Positions 46,005-55,082 of a stretch of 64,000 bases of DNA are shown piece after piece (position 1 is the first letter of the stretch; each line of letters opens with the position of its first letter). This DNA comes from Salinibacterium sp. Its GTDB lineage: Bacteria > Actinomycetota > Actinomycetes > Actinomycetales > Microbacteriaceae. The position numbers and the translations under genes are program-made. Under the pieces are notes generated by a model, which saw nothing but the letters and a program-made list of their open reading frames with translations, was not told where the DNA came from and did not search any database. The stretch covers positions 496,001 through 560,000 of the forward strand of contig JAHBSZ010000002.1 in the NCBI GenBank assembly GCA_019638845.1. The letters run 5' to 3'.

Positions 46005-47240
46005 CTAGTGGACTACCGTCGCGATGCTGAAGATCGGCAGGTAGAGAGCGATAATCATGCCTCCGACGACGACGCCCAGGAACGCGATCAGCAAAGGCTC
46101 GATGAGGCTCGTGAGGGCTTCCGTGGTGCTTTGCACTTCGGAGTCGTAGAAGTCAGAGACCTTGCTCAACATGATTTCGAGCGAGCCCGAGTCCTCACCG
46201 ACGGCGATCATTTGCACGACCATGGGCGGGAAGACCGGCTCGTCGGCCAGTGGGCCGGCAATCGAGTGCCCCTGACGCACGGAGTCAGCAACCCGCTTGG
46301 CTGCCTGCGAGATTACCCAGTTGCCCGAGGTCTCCCCCACGATTGACAGCGCCTGCAGGATAGGCACGCCGGCGCCGATCATGTTCGAGAGGTTGCGAGT
46401 AAACCGGGCGACAGCGATCTTCTTCATGAGCTGTCCGAAGACCGGCAGCTTCAGCTTGAGTGGATCGACGACGCGCAGTACGGCATCCGTGTTCTTGTTC
46501 TTGCTCCACCAGAACGAGAAGACGATGAACGCCACCCCGCCGATGGGCAGCACATAGACCATCGCGCTCGACATCGTGACCAGCATCTGGGTCGGCAGGG
46601 GCAACTCGCTTCCGAGGCCCTCGAACATCGTCTTGAATACGGGGACGATGAACAGCAGCATGAGCACGACTGCGATGCCCGAAAGAGCAAGCACCATCAT
46701 CGGGTAGGCCATCGCCGACTTGATAGTCGCGCGCAGTTTCGCTTCCTTCTCGAAGTTGTGCGCAATCGAGTCCAGGGCACCGTCGAGGAATCCCCCGACC
46801 TCACCTGCCCGCACCATGTTAATCATGAGGGGCGGGAATTCGATGGGGTACTTCGCCATGGAGTCCGAGAGGGAGCTTCCGACCTCGACGTCGTGTGACA
46901 CCTTGCCGAGAACGCCCGCGAGCTTTGTGTTCTGAGTTTGCTCGGAGAGGATCGTGAGCGCTCGCAGCAGGGAAAGGCCCGCTGCGATCATTGTCGAGAG
47001 TTGGCGAGTCATTACCGCAAGATCCTTGAGGCTGACTTGCTTACCCATCGATCCGAACGAGATCTCCTTGTTGAGGCCTGTGCCTGAGGTTGCTTCCTTG
47101 ATCGCGACGGGCGTGAGTCCCATCCCGTTGAGCTTCGCGGCGGCGGCATTCTCGTTGGTCGCCTCGAGCCGACCCTTGACGAGCTTGCCCGAGACGTTTC
47201 TGGTCTTGTACTCAAATGAGCGCAGTGCAGTAGTCGACAT
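46005..47240 (-). CDS. pilC: type IV pilus platform protein PilC
   Basis: Polytopic inner-membrane protein on which the motor ATPases act. It has 411 residues with two GspF-type domains (about 75-198 and 280-400). Three spans follow the first domain: around 175-200, 220-245 and 380-405. The family motifs MTRQLSTMIAAGLSLLRAL and FTRNLSNMIGAGVPILQAL are repeated, as expected. The start overlaps the pilT stop (TGATG). It closes the pilB-pilT-pilC group ahead of pilA. Confidence 0.95.
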   Translation of the reverse strand: MSTTALRSFEYKTRNVSGKLVKGRLEATNENAAAAKLNGMGLTPVAIKEATSGTGLNKEISFGSMGKQVSLKDLAVMTRQLSTMIAAGLSLLRALTILSEQTQNTKLAGVLGKVSHDVEVGSSLSDSMAKYPIEFPPLMINMVRAGEVGGFLDGALDSIAHNFEKEAKLRATIKSAMAYPMMVLALSGIAVVLMLLFIVPVFKTMFEGLGSELPLPTQMLVTMSSAMVYVLPIGGVAFIVFSFWWSKNKNTDAVLRVVDPLKLKLPVFGQLMKKIAVARFTRNLSNMIGAGVPILQALSIVGETSGNWVISQAAKRVADSVRQGHSIAGPLADEPVFPPMVVQMIAVGEDSGSLEIMLSKVSDFYDSEVQSTTEALTSLIEPLLIAFLGVVVGGMIIALYLPIFSIATVVH

Positions 47241-48982
47241 CAGTGGTTTCCTGTCTTCGAGGGTGGTGCGAAGCTGCCAAAGGAGCCGTCGGCTTGTTCA
47301 GCGACGTCGACTCGGGTGATCATGCGACTCATCGCCGCGATATCCCGCGCTTTGTCGATCGCAGACTGCCGCGAGATGGTGCCAGCGTTGACGAGATCGG
47401 CCAGATGCTGATCGAGAGTGCTCATACCCTGAGCGCGCCCCGACTGCATTGCCGAACCGATCTGGAACGTCTTGCCCTCACGGATGAGATTTCCGATGGC
47501 CGGGGTCATCATGAGCACCTCAGCGGCGACCACACGGCCGACCCCCGTTGCCCGCTTGACGAGCGTCTGACAGACGATGCCCTGCAACGTCGAAGCGAGC
47601 TGGGAACGGATCTGCATCTGCTGGTGCGGCGGATAGACGTCGATGATGCGGTCGATGGTCTGAGCGGCATCCTGCGTGTGCAAGGTTGCGAAGACGAGGT
47701 GGCCGGTCTCGGCAGCGGTGAGCGCGGTCGAAATCGTCTCGAGGTCTCGCAACTCACCGATCAGGATCACATCGGGGTCTTGCCGCAGCACGTGCTTCAG
47801 CGCCGAGCTGAAGCTCTGCGTGTCGCGGCCGACCTCACGCTGGTGCACGAGCGACTTCTTATTGCGGTGCAGGAACTCGATCGGATCTTCCACGGTCATG
47901 ATGTGGTCGGTTCGAGTCGAGTTGACGATGTCGATGAGCGCGGCAAGCGTCGTCGATTTACCCGAACCGGTTGGTCCGGTCACGAGCACGAGTCCACGAG
48001 GAAGGTTCGCAAACTGCGAGACGACCTCGGGGATGCCGAGCTGCGCAAGCTGCTTGACCTCGTTGGGAATGATGCGGAACGCCGCGCTCATCGCGCCGCG
48101 ATCCTGGTAGTAGTTGACCCGGAATCGGGCATTTGCAGTCAGCGTGTAGGCGAAGTCGAGCTCGAGCGTTGACTCGAATCGCTCGCGTTCGTAGGGAGAG
48201 AGCAAACCAAGCAAGGTCTCACGGACGACTTCCCTGCTCCACGGCTTTCCATCGGTGATCGGCCCGAGGGCGCCATCGATGCGCAACATGGGCGGTGCGC
48301 CCGCACTAATGTGCAGGTCGGATGCTCCACGGAAGAGCACCTCACGGAGAGCGGAAAGCAGGTCACCGGTTGCCTCGGTATTGACGACCACATGCTCGTC
48401 GACATCAAACGCAAAGTCGGCAGCGGGCGGATCGAACACGGGCACCCGGAACGCCGCGGCGGGCGGAGGTGCATCCAGCAGCCCGACGGGATCAGCGGCT
48501 TCGCCACCGGTGACGTCGTAGACCTGCGCCACGGGCTCGTCGAGCAACGGCCCGTCGTGTGCGGGCACCTCGAACACGGGTGCGTCGAACACGGGCGCCT
48601 CGTCCACAGGTTCGCCGGGGTTCGGGGCGGCCGCACTCGACCCTGACATCGCCTCGAAGTGATCCCAGGAGGGTGTCGGTGCGCTCGTCAGCGGTAGCTC
48701 GTGGACTGGCGTCGGCGGAGCGAGGTCAGTGAGCGGAATCTCGTAGACCGATGCCGGTGGCGCGGTGGCCTCGATGGCCTCCACGGCCGGAGCGGAGTGC
48801 ATCGTCTCGGCGTGGTCCGCCAATGGCGTGGTCATGGTGAAGTCGGTGTTCGGTGCGAACACTGACGTCTCTGAGCGTCGCGGCCGCTGAGGCAGGGAAT
48901 CGCGTCGGCGACCCGTCTCGGGCGGTTGCAACGGCAACCCATTCGCATCGAACGCCGGAACGGCGTACACAGGCTCGTCCAT
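47240..48982 (-). CDS. pilT: retraction ATPase PilT with long N-terminal extension
   Basis: Hexameric motor for pilus retraction. The ATG at 48982, with an AGGGGG ribosome site, gives 580 residues; PilT usually has about 350. The conserved part starts near residue 230 (LLSALREVLFRGASDLHISAG). It shows Walker A TGPTGSGKSTT, the Asp box, Walker B ILIGELRD, the His box GHLVFATLHT and a normal C-terminus. The 225 or so residues before it are Pro/Ala/Asp/Glu-rich and low in complexity, with repeated DAPVFD and EIPLTD-like pieces, and are probably disordered. GELRD replaces the common GEMRD. Confidence 0.93.
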   Translation of the reverse strand: MDEPVYAVPAFDANGLPLQPPETGRRRDSLPQRPRRSETSVFAPNTDFTMTTPLADHAETMHSAPAVEAIEATAPPASVYEIPLTDLAPPTPVHELPLTSAPTPSWDHFEAMSGSSAAAPNPGEPVDEAPVFDAPVFEVPAHDGPLLDEPVAQVYDVTGGEAADPVGLLDAPPPAAAFRVPVFDPPAADFAFDVDEHVVVNTEATGDLLSALREVLFRGASDLHISAGAPPMLRIDGALGPITDGKPWSREVVRETLLGLLSPYERERFESTLELDFAYTLTANARFRVNYYQDRGAMSAAFRIIPNEVKQLAQLGIPEVVSQFANLPRGLVLVTGPTGSGKSTTLAALIDIVNSTRTDHIMTVEDPIEFLHRNKKSLVHQREVGRDTQSFSSALKHVLRQDPDVILIGELRDLETISTALTAAETGHLVFATLHTQDAAQTIDRIIDVYPPHQQMQIRSQLASTLQGIVCQTLVKRATGVGRVVAAEVLMMTPAIGNLIREGKTFQIGSAMQSGRAQGMSTLDQHLADLVNAGTISRQSAIDKARDIAAMSRMITRVDVAEQADGSFGSFAPPSKTGNH

Positions 48983-49005
48983 GTATCCCCCTTGTGACCT
49001 GTCCA

Positions 49006-50673
49006 TCAGGCCACGACTCGCAAAATTTCTTCGATGGATGTCAAACCAAGTCGTGCCTTTTCCCACCCGTCGACGCGCAGCGTCGACATCCCCTGAGACA
49101 CGGCAACATGCTTGATCTCCAGGCTGGATGCCCGGGAGACGGTAAGTCTTTCGATTTCCTCGCTGATCGGCATGATCTCGTGCAGCGCCACTCGACCGCG
49201 GTATCCGGTGTTCGAGCAGGCGGAACATCCGACCGGCGAGAAGAGTGTGGGCGGAGCCTCGGAGCCGTCGTAACCCATCCCCAGGTTCACAAGGTCCTGC
49301 GGGTTGGGCTGGTAGGCAGACTTGCATCGGTCGCACAGCCGACGCGCAAGACGCTGAGCCATGACGGAATCGAGTGCCGACCCCACGAGGAAGGGCTCGA
49401 TGTCCATCTCGATCAGTCGCGTGATGGCGCTCGGAGCATCGTTGGTGTGCAACGTCGAGAGCACAAGGTGGCCGGTGAGCGATGCTTCGATGGCGATCTG
49501 AGCAGTCTCGTGGTCGCGGATCTCACCGAGCAGCACCACATCGGGGTCAGATCGCAGAATCGAGCGCAGCGCACTCGCGAAGGTCAGCCCCGCTTTCGGG
49601 TTCACTTGCACCTGGTTGATTCCGGGCATCCGGTATTCGACCGGGTCTTCGACGGTGATGACGTTGATCTCGGGCCGAGCGACGGCCTTGAGGGTCGTGT
49701 AGAGAGTCGTCGACTTGCCGGATCCGGTGGGGCCGGTGACGAGGATCATCCCGTTGGGCTTGGTGTACGACTCGCGGAACACCCTGGCGTTGCGGTCGAG
49801 TAGCTGGAGTTGGTCGATCGACATCGCCGTGTTCGTGTTGTCGAGGATTCGCATGACGACCTTTTCGCCCCACACCGTGGGGAGGGTCGCGACGCGCAGG
49901 TCGATCTGGCGATCGGCGTGACGCACAGACATCCGGCCGTCCTGTGGCTTGCGGCGCTCGGCAATGTCGATGTCCGACATGATCTTGAGGCGCGAGATGA
50001 CGCCGCTCTGAATGTTCTTGGGAGCACGCTGCATGATGTGCAACACCCCGTCGATGCGGTACCGCACCATGAGCTCGTGCTCACCGGGTTCGATGTGGAT
50101 GTCGGAAGCGTGGTCTTGGATGCCCTGGCTGATGAGCAGGTTGACGAACCGGACTACCGGCGCATCGTCATCGGACGCCTCGGAGATCTGCATCGATTCC
50201 GCAGTAGCGGACGACTCGTCGACGATCGCCGTCGTGAGGTCGCTGAGCTCGCCATCCGAGCGCACGAATCGAGCGAGTGCCGCGCGCAGATCTGACTGCT
50301 CAGCAAGCACTGGATGCACCATGAGATGCACACTCGCGCGCACGTCGTCGAGGGCGATGACATCTCCTGGGTCTGCCATCGCGATGATGAGTCGGTTGCC
50401 CTCGATCGCGATCGGGAGCACCTCATGGCGCCGCAACAGAGCGGTGGGAACCATCTCGACCGCGGCGCGGTCAACCGGATAGTCGCCGAGTTCCACGAAG
50501 GGAATCCCCAGTTGCGCAGCCCTTGCCGAGGCGACCTGTGCCTCGGTTACCTTGCCTTTGCCCGTGAGCTCACTGATGAGGAATTCGTCGCTCGCGGCGG
50601 AGGTGCCGACGGAGTCGAGGCTCTCGATGGGCATGAGACCGCGCAGCACAAGGATCTCGGCGAGTGATATCAC
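49006..50673 (-). CDS. pilB: assembly ATPase PilB (GspE family)
   Basis: Motor for pilus extension. The start was set at GTG 50673 because GGGGGGAGGG lies seven bases before it, giving 555 residues; an ATG nine codons earlier is possible. The N-terminal MshEN-like domain (about 50-150) is followed by the ATPase core with Walker A TGPTGSGKSTTLYTTL, LLGEIRDHET and GHLVLSTLHTNDA. The zinc cysteines CDRC and CSAC are near the C-terminus. It lies 23 bases from pilT and is preceded by nested palindromes. Confidence 0.95.
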   Translation of the reverse strand: MISLAEILVLRGLMPIESLDSVGTSAASDEFLISELTGKGKVTEAQVASARAAQLGIPFVELGDYPVDRAAVEMVPTALLRRHEVLPIAIEGNRLIIAMADPGDVIALDDVRASVHLMVHPVLAEQSDLRAALARFVRSDGELSDLTTAIVDESSATAESMQISEASDDDAPVVRFVNLLISQGIQDHASDIHIEPGEHELMVRYRIDGVLHIMQRAPKNIQSGVISRLKIMSDIDIAERRKPQDGRMSVRHADRQIDLRVATLPTVWGEKVVMRILDNTNTAMSIDQLQLLDRNARVFRESYTKPNGMILVTGPTGSGKSTTLYTTLKAVARPEINVITVEDPVEYRMPGINQVQVNPKAGLTFASALRSILRSDPDVVLLGEIRDHETAQIAIEASLTGHLVLSTLHTNDAPSAITRLIEMDIEPFLVGSALDSVMAQRLARRLCDRCKSAYQPNPQDLVNLGMGYDGSEAPPTLFSPVGCSACSNTGYRGRVALHEIMPISEEIERLTVSRASSLEIKHVAVSQGMSTLRVDGWEKARLGLTSIEEILRVVA

Positions 50674-50724
50674 TGCTGGCCCTCCCCCCTTGTACTGCAT
50701 GCGTTTCTACGTCGAGAATCCGAC

Positions 50725-50781
50725 GGACTGGTCCCCCCAGGGTTCACACGCTAACCCGAGGGTTAAGCCGGGGGACAGTCC
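50725..50781. promoter_or_regulatory. nested palindromes upstream of pilB
   Basis: A TAACCC-GA-GGGTTA palindrome (50752-50765) is flanked by outer arms GGACTGGTCCCCC (50725-50737) and GGGGGACAGTCC (50770-50781), which pair with one extra base. It lies between csrA and pilB, 52 bases from the pilB GTG. It could be a regulator site or a structured RNA leader of the pilBTC unit. Confidence 0.5.
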
Positions 50782-50791
50782 CGCAACAGGG

Positions 50792-50810
50792 GGCCCCACA
50801 TTGGGGGGCC
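50792..50810 (-). terminator. hairpin after csrA
   Basis: GGCCCC, a 7-base loop and GGGGCC lie just past the csrA stop. No T-run follows, so termination is uncertain. It separates the flagellar transcript from the pilB leader. Confidence 0.4.
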
Positions 50811-50816
50811 ACGCGC

Positions 50817-51083
50817 CTATTCGGCGGGAGGAACCTCTGTCGAACCCCTATGAGGCATTCCCGAAAGGAGTCCGGCGAGAGCCTGACCGTCGGACGCCGC
50901 AGCACGTGACGCCTCGAGATTGGCGTCGGTCACGGCCTGCATGACCTCGAGCCTGTGGATGACGACGCCACGGGGCGCCTCGATCCCCACCCGAACGGAA
51001 TCACCCTTGCTTTCGAGGATGGTAATGACAATGTCGTCCCCAATGAGGATCTGTTCTCCGCGCTTGCGGGTCAGGACGAGCAT
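50817..51083 (-). CDS. csrA: carbon storage regulator CsrA
   Basis: Homodimeric RNA-binding protein that blocks translation at GGA-containing leaders, often of flagellin. The first 60 residues match CsrA throughout (MLVLTRKRGEQILIGDDIVI, ESKGDSVRVGIEAPRGVVIHR), including Arg44-type residues for RNA binding. The C-terminal 25 residues are an extra Ala/Ser/Gly/Pro-rich tail (88 residues in all). No fliW gene, the usual antagonist, is seen in the window. The gene lies nine bases after the FlhF-like gene and ends the flagellar set; next comes pilB. Confidence 0.93.
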   Translation of the reverse strand: MLVLTRKRGEQILIGDDIVITILESKGDSVRVGIEAPRGVVIHRLEVMQAVTDANLEASRAAASDGQALAGLLSGMPHRGSTEVPPAE

Positions 51084-51092
51084 GCCGTCAGC

Positions 51093-51959
51093 CTATCCGA
51101 CGGCGTCAGACCAACCTTCGGGCAGGCCGAGGGATCGAACAGTGTCGGGCGTCGATGTCCATGCCGTGCGAACGACAGCGAGTGCTTGCACCGAGACGAC
51201 GGTGCACACAGCATTCACCCACGCTGCGGTGTCCTCGGGCTTGCGCGAGGCATCGACGGCAAGCCACAACTGGTCGGGCCGGATGCCCGCGAGGGCAGCG
51301 GCGTGGGCAGCAAGCCGGGCATCCCCCGGTTCGATGGAGTACGCCACGATCGTTGCCCTGCCGTTCTCCACCCCCCGCGCGCGAGCGGAGAATGCCGTTC
51401 GACGATCGGTAACCCGGGGCACGCCGGGCCCGACGTGCACTGCTCCCCCGGCAACGATTTCCGCGCCCCCGCGCTCGCCGGCAAGTGAACGAGCCACGGT
51501 CATGGCGTCGTCGCCGATGCCCGCGATGACCACGAGGTCCCCCGGGGCCTTGAGTAGCACGACCGGGCGCGCCTTGCTGCGGGTCGCGACCGCCACGGGT
51601 GCTGACGGTGACGCGTATCGCTGGAGATCTTCGAGCACCCCGGTGAACGCATCCGATTCGGTGGAGAGCGGCGGCACCGCCGACACGTTGATCGGTAGAT
51701 CGCGGCGATCGGCACGGTCCGCGCGTTCGATGAGGTCGTCGATGGGACCGCGTCGTTGAGCTGTCCATTCCGTGGGCTGGCCGGGGTCGGGCACGTCGAC
51801 CACCACATCGAGGAATTTCCGAGCAAAGAAGCCGCCGATCCCGCCCACTCGCACCTCTTCGGCGGAACGCACAGTCGCCTCGGGACCGTAGCGCTCGCGG
51901 ACAGTCTCTGCGACACGGTCGAGCGGCGTGGGATCAAGCCGGAATCGAATCGAAGGCAC
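51093..51959 (-). CDS. FlhF-like protein with degenerate GTPase site
   Basis: A 288-residue protein in the place where flhF follows flhA. The N-terminal part (ERYGPEATVRSAEEVRVGGIGGFFARKFLDVVVDV, about residues 22-56) matches the FlhF start that reads like LGPDAVI and GGFFGFF. The P-loop equivalent (VVIAGIGDDAMTVARSLAGE, about 143-162) keeps the fold context but has lost the GK-T-T residues. A DQLWLAVDASRKPEDTAAW stretch resembles the HLVLSATTK region of FlhF. It overlaps flhA by 26 bases. I infer a FlhF relative that may not bind GTP. The alternative, an unrelated protein, is less likely. Confidence 0.6.
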   Translation of the reverse strand: MPSIRFRLDPTPLDRVAETVRERYGPEATVRSAEEVRVGGIGGFFARKFLDVVVDVPDPGQPTEWTAQRRGPIDDLIERADRADRRDLPINVSAVPPLSTESDAFTGVLEDLQRYASPSAPVAVATRSKARPVVLLKAPGDLVVIAGIGDDAMTVARSLAGERGGAEIVAGGAVHVGPGVPRVTDRRTAFSARARGVENGRATIVAYSIEPGDARLAAHAAALAGIRPDQLWLAVDASRKPEDTAAWVNAVCTVVSVQALAVVRTAWTSTPDTVRSLGLPEGWSDAVG

Positions 51960-53982
51960 GCACCACCCCGATCGTCTCGATGCCGACCTGCGCCGACGTC
52001 ACCTCTTGATATGACAGCACGGGAAGTCCGTTGACCTGCGGCGCGACAAGCCGCCGAATTGCCGGACGGAGCGCGGGTGCGCACACCAACACGGGCGAAA
52101 TGCCCTTCTCCGCGGCCTGCTCCGCAATCGTGCGAACGCTGGAGACGATGTGTTCGAGTCGACCCTGGTCCATGATGATCTGCGATCCCAATTCAGACGG
52201 GCGCAGCGCCTCGAGCATCGCCTGTTCGAGTACCGGATCCACCATGATGATGCGAAGCACCCCGCCCTCGACCTTTTTCGAGACGATCAGCGGCCCGATC
52301 GCGAGACGTGCCGACTCGATGAGTCCTTCCGGCTCGGTCGAGACCTTGGCACGCATTGCGAGAGCCTCATACACGCGCGGTAGGTCGTTGATCGGCACCT
52401 CTTCGGTGAGCAGCCCCTGCAAGACCCGCTGCACCTCCCCCAACGACAGCAACGACGGCACGAGCTCGTCGGCCGCAGCGGGATTCACCTGCTTCACACC
52501 CTCCGTAAGCAGGCGCACATCTTCTCGCGTGAGCAGGCGCGCCGCGTTGGCGGTGACTATCGCAGACAGGTGCGTCACGATAACGGAGACCCTGTCGATG
52601 ACGGTGGCGCCCGCGAGTTCGGCAGAGTGCCGCATTTCGATCGGTACCCATTTACCCGCGAGTCCGAATACCGGGTCAACGGTCACACTCCCCGGGAGCG
52701 AGTCGAGGTTGTCACCGAGGGCGAGCACTCGGCCGGGGGGTGCAATGCCTCGACCGGCTTCAACGCCCGCAACCCGAATGACATAGGTGGACGTCGGCAA
52801 CTCGAGGCTGTCGCGCGTTCGTACCGGCGGAACCACGATTCCCATCTCGAGCGCGAGCCTGCGCCGCAACCCGCGCACTCGCGCGAGCAGGTCGTCGCCC
52901 GATCCCGAAGCGAGGTCGACGAGGTCTGGCGCGAGCTGCACCTCAAGGGCGTGCACGCGCATCTGTTCGATGAGCTCCTCGGGAGTTTCCTTGGGTGCGG
53001 CTTCCTCGACGGCTGTCGAGGCTGCCTCGGCGGCTACGCGCGCCTTCTCCCGCGCGGAAATGCGCTGCCCGAAGACGATGAGGGTGATGCCGATGATCCA
53101 GAATGCGACGAGCGGCATGTCGGGAACGAACCCGAGGATGATCGCCGCGACGCCCGCGATGGTGAGTGCGGTGCGGCTCTGCGAGAGCTGCTTGCCAGTC
53201 TGTGACCCCATGTCGGACTCGACATTCGATCTCGTCACGATCATGCCCGTGGAGACCGCCATCAAGAGCGCGGGAATTTGGGTGGTAAGCCCGTCGCCGA
53301 TGGTCAACAAGCTGTAGGTGTTGACCGCGGATGTGATGTCCATCCCGCGCTGCAGCATCCCGATGCCGATGCCACCGAGAACATTGATGATGATGATGAT
53401 GATGCCGGCGATCGCGTCGCCCTTGACGAACTTCGACGCACCATCCATCGCGCCGTAGAAATCGGCCTCAGCGGAGACCTCGGCCCGGCGCACTCTCGCT
53501 TGATCTTCGGTGATCGCCCCGGTGTTGAGGTCGGCGTCGATCGCCATCTGCTTTCCGGGCATGGCGTCGAGGGTGAATCGAGCGCCAACTTCCGCGACGC
53601 GCTCAGCACCCTTGGTAACCACAACGAACTGAATGACCACGAGGATGAGGAAGATGACGGCGCCAATGATGAGCGACCCGCCCACGGCGACGTTTCCGAG
53701 TGCCTCGATGACCTGCCCTGCGTAACCCTGCCCCAACACGAGCCGCGTCGATGCGACGTTGAGACCGAGCCGGAACAGCGTGGCGACGAGCAAGAGCGAG
53801 GGGAATACAGAGAAGTCGAGCGGCCGCTTGACGAACATCGTGGTGAGCAGGATAACGAGCGCGAACAGAATGTTCACGATGATGAGCACATCGAGCATCC
53901 ATGCGGGAACCGATACGACGAGGAGCATCACGATGCCTACGACCCCGATCGGGACCGCGAATGTCGCGAGATTTCTTCTCAT
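51934..53982 (-). CDS. flhA: flagellar export component FlhA
   Basis: Core of the flagellar type III export gate. The 682 residues have eight predicted N-terminal spans and a long cytoplasmic domain. SVFPSLLLVATLFRLGLNVASTRLVL and RFTLDAMPGKQMAIDADLN are family signatures in the first half. The C-terminal domain contains LPRVYEALAMRA and EPGLIES-like pieces. It overlaps the FlhF-like gene by 26 bases and starts 17 bases after flhB ends. Confidence 0.97.
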   Translation of the reverse strand: MRRNLATFAVPIGVVGIVMLLVVSVPAWMLDVLIIVNILFALVILLTTMFVKRPLDFSVFPSLLLVATLFRLGLNVASTRLVLGQGYAGQVIEALGNVAVGGSLIIGAVIFLILVVIQFVVVTKGAERVAEVGARFTLDAMPGKQMAIDADLNTGAITEDQARVRRAEVSAEADFYGAMDGASKFVKGDAIAGIIIIIINVLGGIGIGMLQRGMDITSAVNTYSLLTIGDGLTTQIPALLMAVSTGMIVTRSNVESDMGSQTGKQLSQSRTALTIAGVAAIILGFVPDMPLVAFWIIGITLIVFGQRISAREKARVAAEAASTAVEEAAPKETPEELIEQMRVHALEVQLAPDLVDLASGSGDDLLARVRGLRRRLALEMGIVVPPVRTRDSLELPTSTYVIRVAGVEAGRGIAPPGRVLALGDNLDSLPGSVTVDPVFGLAGKWVPIEMRHSAELAGATVIDRVSVIVTHLSAIVTANAARLLTREDVRLLTEGVKQVNPAAADELVPSLLSLGEVQRVLQGLLTEEVPINDLPRVYEALAMRAKVSTEPEGLIESARLAIGPLIVSKKVEGGVLRIIMVDPVLEQAMLEALRPSELGSQIIMDQGRLEHIVSSVRTIAEQAAEKGISPVLVCAPALRPAIRRLVAPQVNGLPVLSYQEVTSAQVGIETIGVVRAFDSIPA

Positions 53983-53999
53983 GGTGGTTACTCCCGGTG

Positions 54000-55082
54000 T
54001 CAGGCGGTCTGTGGGGCGAGGCGGTGGGTGCCCTTGGCGGCACCCCTGGACTTGAGTGACATGACGAACGCGAGAACGCGCGCGACAGCCGTGTAGAGCT
54101 CGGCGGGAATTTCTTGGCCGACATCGCAGGCAGCGTGCAGGGCGCGCGCGAGGGCGATGTCCTCGACCATGGGGATGTCGTTCTCGGCTGCCTTCTCGCG
54201 GATCTTGAGGGCTACGGCATCCGCGCCTTTGGCGACCACGCGCGGCGCTGACTTGCCGGCCTCGTACTTGAGGGCAACCGCAATGTGGGTCGGGTTGAGC
54301 AGCACGACGTCCGCGCCGGTGACGGCCGCAATCATGCGATTTCGGCCCATGGCGAGCTGTCGTGACCGACGCATCGCGCGAATCATCGGGTCGCCCTCGG
54401 AGTTCTTGTTTTCGTCGGTGACCTCCTTCTTCGACATCCGGCTGCTCTTGCGGTTACGACGCATGACCACGACGATGTCCAGCGCTGCGAGCGCAAGACC
54501 CGCGACGATCGCTGATTGCATGACCGAAACGATGCCGCCCGTGGTTTCAGCCAGGAGGTTCGAGATCGGTAGGCCGCCCGCCACCTGAAGCACGGGCATG
54601 AGGCCTTGCATTACTGAGAACAACACGGTGCCCACCACTGCGGTCTTGAGCAACGCCTTGGCGCCCTCCCACAGCGCTTGAAAGCCGAAAATGCGCTTGA
54701 CCCCGGCGACGATGTTGAACTGGTCGAAGCGCGGGGCAAACTTTTTGAGGTGGATTCCACCCTGCACCGCGGTCGCAGCGATGATCGCGATGACGATCAC
54801 GAGGAACATGGGAGTCATCGCCGGAATGATCGTTGCCGTGCCCTCGTTCAGGAATCGCACGGCCGCCGCCGGATCGGGGGCAGCGATAACGTCGCGGAAT
54901 CCGGTAACCATGGTGATGCCGGATGCCCGTACCGCGTCGATAGTCACGGGGAGCATCATCGCGCCAGCGCCGACCGAGATCCAGGCGACGAGGTCTTTGG
55001 AGTGGGAGAGCTGGCCCTTCGCCCGCACCTCCTTCATGCGTTTCGGAGTTGCCTTTTCGGTTTTCTCCTGTGAGTCGCTCAC
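54000..55082 (-). CDS. flhB: flagellar export component FlhB
   Basis: Export-gate protein that switches substrate specificity after hook completion. GTG start at 55082, overlapping the fliR stop by four bases, gives MSDSQEKTEKATPKRMKEVRAKGQLSHSKD, the normal N-terminus, and 360 residues; the open frame beyond it is a shadow of fliR. Four spans follow. The autocleavage motif NPTH is in VVLLNPTHIAVALKYE. The ruler protein fliK, which triggers the switch, is at the right end of the window. Confidence 0.97.
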   Translation of the reverse strand: MSDSQEKTEKATPKRMKEVRAKGQLSHSKDLVAWISVGAGAMMLPVTIDAVRASGITMVTGFRDVIAAPDPAAAVRFLNEGTATIIPAMTPMFLVIVIAIIAATAVQGGIHLKKFAPRFDQFNIVAGVKRIFGFQALWEGAKALLKTAVVGTVLFSVMQGLMPVLQVAGGLPISNLLAETTGGIVSVMQSAIVAGLALAALDIVVVMRRNRKSSRMSKKEVTDENKNSEGDPMIRAMRRSRQLAMGRNRMIAAVTGADVVLLNPTHIAVALKYEAGKSAPRVVAKGADAVALKIREKAAENDIPMVEDIALARALHAACDVGQEIPAELYTAVARVLAFVMSLKSRGAAKGTHRLAPQTA

